Positions 56,169 to 64,000 of a DNA stretch of 64,000 bases are shown piece by piece; positions within the stretch are counted from its first letter, which is position 1, and each line of letters begins with the position of its first letter. The notes below the pieces were generated by a model, which made no database searches, had not been told where the DNA came from, and saw only the letters and a program-made list of their open reading frames with translations. The translations under genes and the position numbers were made by a program. The stretch is taken from contig OY997645.1 of the NCBI GenBank assembly GCA_963921795.1, positions 20,675,037-20,739,036 on the forward strand. The letters are read 5' to 3'. Origin of the DNA: Nannobrachium achirus (taxonomy: Eukaryota; Chordata; Actinopteri; Myctophiformes; Myctophidae).

Positions 56169-57278
56169 TTGATTGATTGATTGAAGACTTTATTAGAAGT
56201 TTGCATAGGAAAAGGTACAGTTTCATGACGGTACAGTTCACTGGTACAAGGTCTACTAAAAGGAGATCCATGAAAAGACTAAGCTTATTTCCACTGGAAA
56301 CCATTGAAGTATCTCATATAACATTGAATGACAGACAAATAGAACACAGTACTATGCAGTAGATATGTAAAGAAAAACAAAAAAGAAAACAGTAAGTCTA
56401 AATAAACAGTATATACAAAGAAGGGGCAGGGGAGGGTAGGGTTGGGCTAGGTTAGTTTTTTACCAGTTGCGAATGGCTGCTGCCTGTAAGTGATTCTTCA
56501 GGGCAATTTTAAAGGATGCTAGTGATCCACACTCCTTTATGACCTTCGGTAAGGCTTTCCACATTTTGGTGGTATAGCAGAAAAAGGAGTTTGACCCTTT
56601 GTTGGTTTTGACTCTGGGTTGAAAGTGATCTGTGGCGCTGCCTCTGGTGTTGTAATTATGGACATCCTTAATGTTTATAAAGTATTTTGACAAGTACTTG
56701 GGTATCATAGTGGTGTAGTGTATCTTGTACACCAGGCCCATTGCAAGTTGCTGTACTCTGTCATCTACTCTGAGCCACCCCACTCTTAACTGGTGAGTAG
56801 CGGTGAGGTGAGTCTGATAGTGAAGGTGAAGTAGGACCCTAATTAGTTTATTTTGGGCTGTTTGGAGTTTAGTTTTTAGGGCTTGTGGGGCGTCACGATA
56901 CCATACGTGGACTCCGTAGTCAAAGAGGGGCTGGATTATTGCACCAGCTATGGTCTTCAGTGTGTTGAAATTGACCATTGGGGCGATCCTCTGTAGGAAA
57001 CGAGTCCGTTGGTTGATTTTATTTATTACTTTAGAAGTCATCTTTTCACTGGAAAGATTAGCTTCAAGGATACATCCTAAGTAAGAGATTTCGTTTTTTC
57101 GTGTTATGACCTTGTCACCCACTTTGATTGTGAAGTTATCGACTTTTTTGAGGTTATGATTTGATCCAAAGAGGATGGACTCAGTTTTTCCCAGATGAAT
57201 TGATAATTTGTTGTCATTAAGCCATGTGCAGATCTTACTTAGTTCAGAGTTAAGTGTCTTTTCAACCTGCAAGTTGAA

Positions 57279-57333
<55 letters not shown>

Positions 57334-57340
57334 AGCGCGC

Positions 57341-57428
<88 letters not shown>

Positions 57429-60400
57429 AATAGACAGTTTACCACAGAATGTACAGTAATATGTGAGAATTGAGGAAGTAACAAACATACTTTTCTTCTT
57501 AAGAAGTACATGTGGTCAGCTGACACAGTTAAAACCATAACCAATGGCAACAGGCATTTAGCAAAATATGTATGCTCCGGTTTACAAGGTAGGGCCTGGG
57601 GAACTCTAGGGGTCCTTGAGGTGGTTCCAGGGGGTCCCCAGTTAATAAAGAAAATCAACAAAACATCATATTGTTGAGAGTGGCAGGAATGTTGAGACAT
57701 ACAACTTCTCTCTTTGACCTCACCAACTGGTGTTTTTTATTTTTTATTTCCACAAAAGACAAAAGACGAAAACTAAGGAGATTTTCTCTATAATTTTAGT
57801 TTATTTTAGTTAGTTTTGTAAACACACAATACCGTTTCAGTTAGTTTTCGTTTTTTTAAAAAGCTTAGTTTTTATTTTTATTTCAGTTAACTGAAATGTT
57901 TTTCCATTCTAGTTTTCGTTTTTTAGTTAGTTTTCGTTTACTATAATAACCAACCACAACATACAATTTACAACATATACCGTACTTAACATTAGTTATG
58001 AATCTCAATGCATAGGAGTAAACAGGGGTAAACAGTGTCTAGAGATCTCAGACACTGAACAGGTACTCTACCGATGAGTGTAAACTGTCTATTACTATTG
58101 CACAGCCACAAGTCGCTAATTTGATGTCTTCTCTCAGCTTGCTCTCACTCACAGCCCACCTATGTCAGAGATATTTGTCTTCACTGATGCTTCCCCCAAA
58201 GATGCCCACCTGTTTGACGTAGTGAAGGCTCTGACACTAGAGAGGCAAAGCAAGGTAACATTTATTGTAGTCAATATGGTACCCTCATGTACTTTTCAAG
58301 AGATTTACTGATTATGGTTGTATTTTGCATATGTTGTATTTTAATGTGCTGATATGTTGTATTTTAATGTGCTGTGATTTGCGTTGTTTTTATAAGGCTA
58401 CTTATGTGTGCCAGGTTTCACTCTTGTAAAACAGATCTCAATCAATGGGACCAAATGTAAAAAATCTGTTCAAAGTTTGCTCTACCTGTATATACTGTCC
58501 CGCAGGTGACGTTCCTCATCACTGAAGACCCCAGTCACAAAATGGACAGTGCAGGGAGGAAGGGAAGGGTGAGGAGGGAGACTCTCTCCCCTGACCGTTT
58601 CTCTCTCTACTCCAACTTGTCGTCTGTATCGGGGGGACTGACGGTGTTCACCACCAACGCTGACATCCACAGGGTCTCTGCCATCGTGGATGACAACACA
58701 GCACCTGACAAGGTATCGCAGCACAATCAGCACCCCTAGAGCACTGGTTCTCAAAGTGGGGTCTTTAGACCAAAATTACTTTTGAGGGGGTTTCCAGGGG
58801 GTCCCCAGCAAAATCGGTTTAACCACTTTAAACCCTATTTTAGATCTATTATTTTCAGGGGAGGGGGATCTTGAATTTCTTTTGAACAACAAACCTCTTT
58901 TCAGATGCGGCTCTGCGTGGCCAAATATACATTTGTGGGTACTTGACTTGAAAATGTTTGAGAACCTCTGCGCTACAAGATGAGATAAGTTATAAGATAA
59001 GATCATGCCTCTGTCCCTTTCCCTTGCAGGTGACCCTCCTCCATGTGGAGAGTGATGCTGACTCCATGTCCTCTCACTCATTCAGAGTGGACGGCGCTGT
59101 CAAGACGGTCATCCTGCACCTCAGTGGCAACCTGCTGCACTATAACCTCATCAGCCCATCAGGTAACACGCTCTCATTAGATAGTTCAGTCACCATTTAA
59201 TTATGCTCCATTCATGGAATTAACTGAAATGTGTTCTTTTCACATCCCTCTCAGGCCAAAGCCAGTCAATCCTGAATAAACGGGGTCCTCTGGCAGAGAT
59301 GGAGAGATTTGAAGGTCTGCATCGCATTAGCCTGCTCTCTCCTATAGAGCCAGGGCAATGGATCCTCCAAGCCAAGGCTGATGGGCACTTCACCTTCAAT
59401 ATTATAGGTAAATGATATGTGATTACCGTACTGTTAACGTAACCGTTCAGAACCTTCTGAATGTCTGTTTAACAAAAGAAAATCCAGAAGGAGCGAATAC
59501 ACTTCCCGGCAGCGGCACCTGCCGCGGTGTCGTCGGACTTGCCGACAACAGCCGCGGCAATGATTCCTATGCCGTGGCAATTATACCTAATCCGTGGCAA
59601 CGCCGGACAGACCGACAATCGAGCTGCGTCATAGGAAAATCATTGCCGCGGCTGTTGTCGGCAAGTCTGGCGACGTCGCGGCAGGTGCCGCTGCCGGAAA
59701 ATGCATTCGCTGTCCCTCAGAAAATGTCCTCTCACAACTGGGGCATCATTCTGAAGAAGACTTATGTCCAAATGTTAATAAAGGTTTGACTGCCAGTGTA
59801 CAGACTTAATTTGTAATTTTATATACACATGCAAACACGCACACATGCGCAGTCTGCACACTCATAATATACAATATTGCCTAGTTAAATACTGAATGAT
59901 AGTCTGCTCTGTATCCACAGGTGACAGCAATGTGGACTTTCTGTATTATTTTGCAACTGTAGCCAATGAGACACACCCAGGTCTGTCCAGAATGGAGGGC
60001 AATCCAATAGCAGGTGACCTCCCTTTGATTACATCTATCTAGCTCAATCTCACTCCAGTGACAAATGACCTTTTATCATTATCAGCAATGTATTATATAA
60101 CCATATTAATGTGTCATAGTTCAACATTGGTATTAGGATACTCAAATAGGAATATTACTCCTGCCACTCCTTTACTTTTGCAGGTGTTCCTACCTTCCTG
60201 GTACTGGCTGTTACAGGCCTGGCTCCCAAAGAGGAAGTCTCCTTCAGTCATGTGACACTGCTGGGAGCCAACGGGGAAAGCCTCCAGCAGGTGCGGCTCA
60301 ACTCCTCTTCCTCCTCTTCCTCTGTGGAGGAGCTGGTGGGCTGGATGGACTCAGTTCCCAGAGTTCCCTTTTGTGTCCGCCTGACTGGCCAAGACAGGAG

Positions 60401-62861
60401 AGGAAACAGGTTGGAGAGGGCCTCCACTGAGATGATACAGCCCACCCACGTTCAGATACAGGTGAGCAAAGACAAAACAAAACAATGATCTCCGAGTATT
60501 AAATCGTCACTGTCGGGTGGAAACCTTAAATGTCCAAAACTGTTTCTTTTCATAAAATGGAAAATAATTATCTGTTTCAATGATCCAATGTAGTTATTAT
60601 TTAGTCACAAGCTAATACTGGTTCAGTATTTATAAAATCCACTTTACCACTTTCACTTAAAAATGTATTAAATTAAATAAAAATGCAGAACTACAAGCTC
60701 ACAGTGCATGGTGACGTGTTGTGAGAGTTTATTAGTATGAAGAAGTAGGGAATTTACTAAATTAATTTACAAAAAAAGAAAGAAAAGAACAACAACATAA
60801 TGAATATATAGGATTCTACCCGACAGGAACGATGATATGATACGATATGATATGATACCAGCACTGAATATGACATTTTAAGTTTAATTTTATACATATT
60901 TTGAATGAATGCATGAATGTAATACGTAAAACTGTCTCACATAAATGTCATAAATATGTGCTATAAATATACATAGGCCTACACTTTCCTCTACATAATG
61001 ACATTTGTGTTCATTTTTGGGTTTTTACTATGCTGGGTTCAATTTTGCAGGTTGCTTATCCGGTCTGGGTCTAGAATGAATATGGAAACGGTGCAGATGC
61101 ATCTGTGCAAATTAGTGGAAACGGAAGGCGGGCTCTAGACCACAGATCACACTGGTTAATTCTGAATGACAACCAAGCTTTGTACTGTTCCACATGTACT
61201 GTGGAAGGCCTGGCAACATGAGGTTAGAGTTTTAAAGTGTGTATCTATTTCTCTCTCTCTCTCTGTTGTACTGTAGGTGCTCTCGTTCCCACGTCTGGTG
61301 CCTGGTCACAGCACAGTGGTACGCTTTGATGTCCAGAACCATGGTCCAGCCCGCCTATTTGATCTAAGCGCTGATGATGACCGTGGATATCTTCATCAGA
61401 GAGGACCACACAGGTGCAGCTTTGAGACATAAATTCAATTTAACTTCACTTGATGATGAACTGCAGGTTCACTTGTGCCATTATTTCCTCATGCTTTTAT
61501 CATATTACGGTCATGAGCACTACCTGCTTCTCTGTCTAGCTTCAGTCAAATCAAGTGAAATCAGAACAGCATCCGAATGACAAGTTGAAGCGTTTTGTTT
61601 CAAAACAACAGTGACACCAGTTACATGATGATTTGTTCTGCGATTGCACAGACTTTGCGATACAAAAGAAAAACACAGAAACAATGCCGAACAGGAATTG
61701 GAATTTTAAAAGCAAATTGTTTAATTTTTTGTATACATTTGTATTTCAATGCCCCAGCTTCCCTGTTGCAGAAAGAGGGTCTATTCGGGATCAGGTGAAC
61801 CTCCACACACCTGCCACAGCCGTGGCAGGAGAGACTGTCACCCTGACACTGACTGTACGTGCCCAGGGTTCTCCTGATTCAAACTATGCAGTGGCCTACC
61901 TGACCGTGGTCCCTCCGGTGAGGCACTCATTTGACACCCACTCCCGTTTTGGACTTTACATTTACTTAAGCCATTTTGCCAAGACTCTAATCCTGAGCAA
62001 TGTATACTTAAATGTAACTCTAGGATACAATATGGAATTAATGGGATAGAAGAGTGGGATGTGAGGCACCTTTTGAAGGGTTTCCTTTGACAATCAAAGT
62101 TGGAGTTACTTATATGTTGTATTAACCACTGAACCGCTATTTTATACTTAATCGTATGACGGTGTCACACAAAATGAGTGCAACAACGCACTCTGAGCTT
62201 GTAGATCTGCTATTTGAGCTATTATTAGAAAGACTGTGAAAACTTTGAATTGTTTTTTCCGTGCTTTGCTTATTATTTCAATGTCCTGCCACAGGATCCA
62301 GACATGTACCCTCCATCATGCTCCACGATGCGAGTAGAGTCGTCCTGTGCTCCCCAGTGCTCCATCTCCAGCTGGAGTGTCTCACTAGCCGTGGCAGACA
62401 GGGGGCGCTCTGGCCTGGCCTTCCTCCAGCTGCAACAGGGTGAGGGTGTTCTCGCCCTGCTCCAAAGCCCCACACTTCCACAGGACAACATGGAAGAGGC
62501 TGAGCCCAGTTCTGGACAAAACCACACACAGGTGGAGGGGACAGCTCAGGGGAGCCAGCACCACACGGTCAGGTTAAAGAAAGGAGATGCCCCTCTCAAT
62601 GTATCTGAATGGATGAAAGGATCACCTCAGCCCCTGTGGGTACGGTACACATCCAGCTGCTGCTCTCCTCATGCAGAGCTCCTGGTTTGGGATGCCGCGG
62701 GGAACATGAGGCGCTGCCTTTTGACCTCTCCTCAGAAGAGTTTGCAAACAGACAAGATCGTAGAAATGAACAGCGCTAGAAAGACAATTCCAGCCAGCTG
62801 GGTTTTGCTGCTGGCTAGCTTGCTATGGACTCCACTGTGCTTTTGGTCCGTAGGATTGTGA
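50823..62861 (+). CDS. vwa7: vwa7-type gene (secreted/surface von Willebrand A-domain protein, 1008 aa)
   Basis: Exons: 50823-51059, 51150-51383, 51821-51917, 52296-52430, 53028-53223, 53597-53766, 54362-54474, 58138-58254, 58506-58712, 59030-59162, 59255-59407, 59921-60013, 60184-60461, 61277-61413, 61758-61917, 62295-62861 (TGA). Coding total is 3027 bp with all phases consistent. A signal peptide is likely ([17 protein letters not shown]). It is followed by a [18 protein letters not shown] segment and a Cys-rich part (CMECFSATC). The VWA-type domain has [19 protein letters not shown] and VFTDASPKD, with Thr in the second MIDAS position, as in human VWA7. Bacterial-Ig-like beta regions follow. 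The C-terminus is hydrophobic ([20 protein letters not shown]), suggesting a GPI or membrane anchor. The first codon upstream in frame is GTG; ATG at 50823 is preferred. A fish paralogue name such as vwa11 cannot be excluded. The exon 7 donor (GTCGGC) is weak. Confidence 0.9.
51425..51600 (+). mobile_element. Interspersed fish repeat (SINE-like body)
   Basis: CTCAAGGACACTTCGACATG and GGAACCGGGGACTGAA followed by CACTCTACCTCCTTAGCCACTG, a pattern common in dispersed fish repeats. In intron 2 of vwa7. Confidence 0.55.
52631..52923. mobile_element. MITE, relative of 33084-33217
   Basis: Ends CCTATGTTCCCTCA (52631-52644) and TGAGGGAACGTAGG (52910-52923) are near-perfect inverted repeats, with CTAACCCC-rich interior. 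In intron 4 of vwa7. Confidence 0.7.
53795..53851 (+). mobile_element. SINE/LINE tail with (ATT)n
   Basis: TGTAAAGCGACTTTAGGTAC, GAAAAGCGCTATATAAAAT then ATT repeats; same tail as 38428-38526. Confidence 0.65.
54000..54232 (-). mobile_element. Helitron-like element remnant
   Basis: CCATATATGGGTA units followed, read on the minus strand, by a CTCCC/GGGAG hairpin and CTGG before TT (54201-54198). Same terminus as 19061-19100. In intron 6 of vwa7. Confidence 0.4.
54475..56110. other. Intron 7 of vwa7, first part
   Basis: AT-rich with a (TTTTAGTTT)-type low-complexity block (54800-54990), mirrored by 57720-57950 beyond the LINE. A phrase GTGCTGTTCGGGTCATTTTGACC occurs twice (55060 and 55232). 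A short inverted pair around the CTAGTCTATAGACTAG palindrome lies at 55755-55815. No gene. Confidence 0.55.
56115..56167. repeat. (GT)n microsatellite
   Basis: GT run adjoining the 3' tail of the LINE. Confidence 0.97.
56162..57280 (-). mobile_element. L2/CR1-like LINE, 3' part of the reverse-transcriptase ORF
   Basis: Minus-strand frame from about 57270 to the stop at 56460 encodes the C-terminal end of a non-LTR reverse transcriptase: [52 protein letters not shown] and [20 protein letters not shown] 3' UTR and (TGAT)n tail follow to 56162. The catalytic core is missing (5' truncation at a (CA)n array). The frame is otherwise open, so insertion may be fairly recent. Confidence 0.88.
57281..57427. 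repeat. (GT)n microsatellite
   Basis: Long GT array with a short GCGCGAGCGCGCGC interruption, at the truncated 5' edge of the LINE. Confidence 0.97.
58739..58978. mobile_element. hAT-like MITE (GGTTCTCAAA family)
   Basis: Starts GAGCACTGGTTCTCAAAGTG and ends TTTGAGAACCTCTGCGCT, forming imperfect terminal inverted repeats. In intron 9 of vwa7. Confidence 0.75.
59488..59716. repeat. GC-rich near-palindrome
   Basis: The left arm (CGGCAGCGGCACCTGCCGCG, GACTTGCCGACAACAGCCGC) is mirrored by the right arm (GCCGCGGCTGTTGTCGGCAA, CGCGGCAGGTGCCGCTGCCG) around a centre near 59600. Strikingly GC-rich and CpG-rich against an AT-rich intron. No coding signal. In intron 11 of vwa7. Confidence 0.92.
60462..61276. 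other. Intron 13 of vwa7
   Basis: Holds a half copy of the CTACAAGCTCACA hairpin repeat (60678-60728), a GATATGATA simple repeat (60830-60860) and a (CT)n near the 3' splice site. No gene. Confidence 0.6.
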
Positions 62862-63043
62862 TGTTCTTCTCGTGTCAAAGTACTCTGTGAGATAATTATT
62901 GGTGTTCAGCAGCCTCAACATCTGGCCTTCGGCCCCTCGAGCAAGAATTAAACAACAGACAATTGCGGAACTTGAAGAGAAAGCAGAAAACAGTTCTCCA
63001 AGCTGATCTGATGAAACACTTTTTCTCTTTTTTTCAAGCTAAA

Positions 63044-63053
63044 AATAAATAAA
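63044..63053 (+). promoter_or_regulatory. Polyadenylation signal of the vwa7-type gene
   Basis: Two overlapping AATAAA hexamers 183 bp after the stop codon. Confidence 0.6.
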
Positions 63054-63696
63054 AAGGCAAATGAAAAAAAAAAAGATGTATATGTATGTATTTAGTTTGC
63101 CCTAAATGAATGAATGGTACCTTTGCATTTTTGCTTTTGCATTCATACTTTGAATCGTTGGAACTACCATCCATGCCAATCTGTGCACAAGTTGCTTTGA
63201 CACAAACTAACAGACCTACTGTAAATGTAGCCAGTAAATTGCAGATTATACATTGGCATTAAGGTGCAGTAGCCTACCTGGCTAAGAATTGTAGGCTATT
63301 TAGGCCTACTTTAACTTTGTAATAGTCTTTTTAATAAGTTATTTAAAAGGTATCAAGCATATTTGGGCAAAAATATATTTGCTGTTGTTGGGGTATTTGT
63401 CACTGTACATGAAATGCATCCTCTACATTTACCCATATTTAAGCTAAGGGGTGGAGTTTCTACAAGTTACCGTTCACTTTTCAATGTCTCATTGACTGAC
63501 TGAACATGACCACATTGTCAAAGACAGTTCTTCTCACTACAACACTACAAAGAGGCAGGAATTGGTCATCTAAGTTAAATTACAATCTCAGTTCCAAATT
63601 AAGGCACACTGCAGATCTGATAGACACCAACAATCAGAGAGAGAAACTTGGACAGAGAGAAGGAATATAGGAAAGACCTAGAAAAGGCTTCCGGAA

Positions 63697-64000
63697 ATGT
63701 TGAAAATATGCACAGTTAGAGAACGGGCAGAAAAGGTATTAACTGAAGAAAGGGGACATTGGGGCAGCAAAGTGGAATTTCTCCTGGCTGTAGCTGGCAA
63801 TGTTGTCGGCCTTGGCAATGTGTGGCGATTCCCATACCTCTGCTACAAAAATGGAGGAGGTAAGTCTGTTGAGTAACAACACATTTCCCAACAGTTTTTT
63901 AAAATGTTTAACCCTTCATGATTTATTCAAGATAGTGATGCTTTGCGTAATTCAGGTGCATTTCTGTTGCCATACCTGATATTCGTGGCAACGTGTGGCG
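63697..64000 (+). CDS. SLC6-family neurotransmitter/osmolyte transporter, 5' part (runs off window)
   Basis: First coding exon 63697-63859 (ATG at 63697) with a GTAAG donor, and second exon from 63956 to the window end; phase 1 junction. It encodes a short cytoplasmic N-terminus, [17 protein letters not shown], then [20 protein letters not shown] and [14 protein letters not shown]. These are transmembrane helix 1 and the start of helix 2 of the Na+/Cl- dependent SLC6 transporters. The unwound NVWRFPY stretch forms the sodium and substrate site. The ERGHW start resembles the GABA/betaine/taurine subgroup (slc6a12/13-like). The exact member cannot be told from this fragment. Confidence 0.88.

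Overview
This is vertebrate nuclear DNA, almost certainly from a teleost fish. Genes are split into many short exons with GT-AG borders. Introns are filled with (CA/GT)n microsatellites, hAT-like and fold-back MITEs, tRNA-derived SINEs, L2/RTE-type LINE fragments and a DIRS-type tyrosine-recombinase retrotransposon. There are no operons or bacterial signals. Exon models were built by hand from splice sites, reading phase and family resemblance; they reach whole-codon totals for two complete genes.

Layout. (1) 1-8.5 kb: a decayed LINE, a SINE, two or three minus-strand exons of a protein I cannot name, and an eroded third copy of a vwa5a-type gene. (2) 8.6-19.6 kb, minus strand: vwa5a copy A, with clear exons for the VIT and VWA parts but no certain 3' end. 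(3) 19.4-25.7 kb: repeats, including a split hAT-like MITE and a compound tandem-repeat element hit by an RTE-like LINE. (4) 25.7-45.1 kb, minus strand: vwa5a copy B, complete (795 aa), with a DIRS element in one intron and a MITE that seems to supply both splice sites of another. (5) 45.2-50.8 kb: non-coding spacer with repeats. (6) 50.8-62.9 kb, plus strand: a complete vwa7-type gene (1008 aa). (7) 63.7-64.0 kb, plus strand: the first two exons of an SLC6 (GABA/betaine/taurine-type) transporter, running off the window.

The window is therefore a cluster of von Willebrand A-domain genes. vwa5a-type genes (VIT plus VWA, intracellular) are tandemly duplicated on the minus strand, head-to-head with a secreted or surface vwa7-type gene. 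The two vwa5a copies keep intact metal-site (MIDAS) residues. They share one exon that is almost identical while neighbouring exons differ by up to a quarter, pointing to local gene conversion. The least explained part is 1.2-3.3 kb, where a vwa5a exon remnant runs in phase into a hydrophobic, signal-peptide-like exon and two further exons of unknown family.

Exon borders, identities and repeat family names are by-eye calls without database searches.
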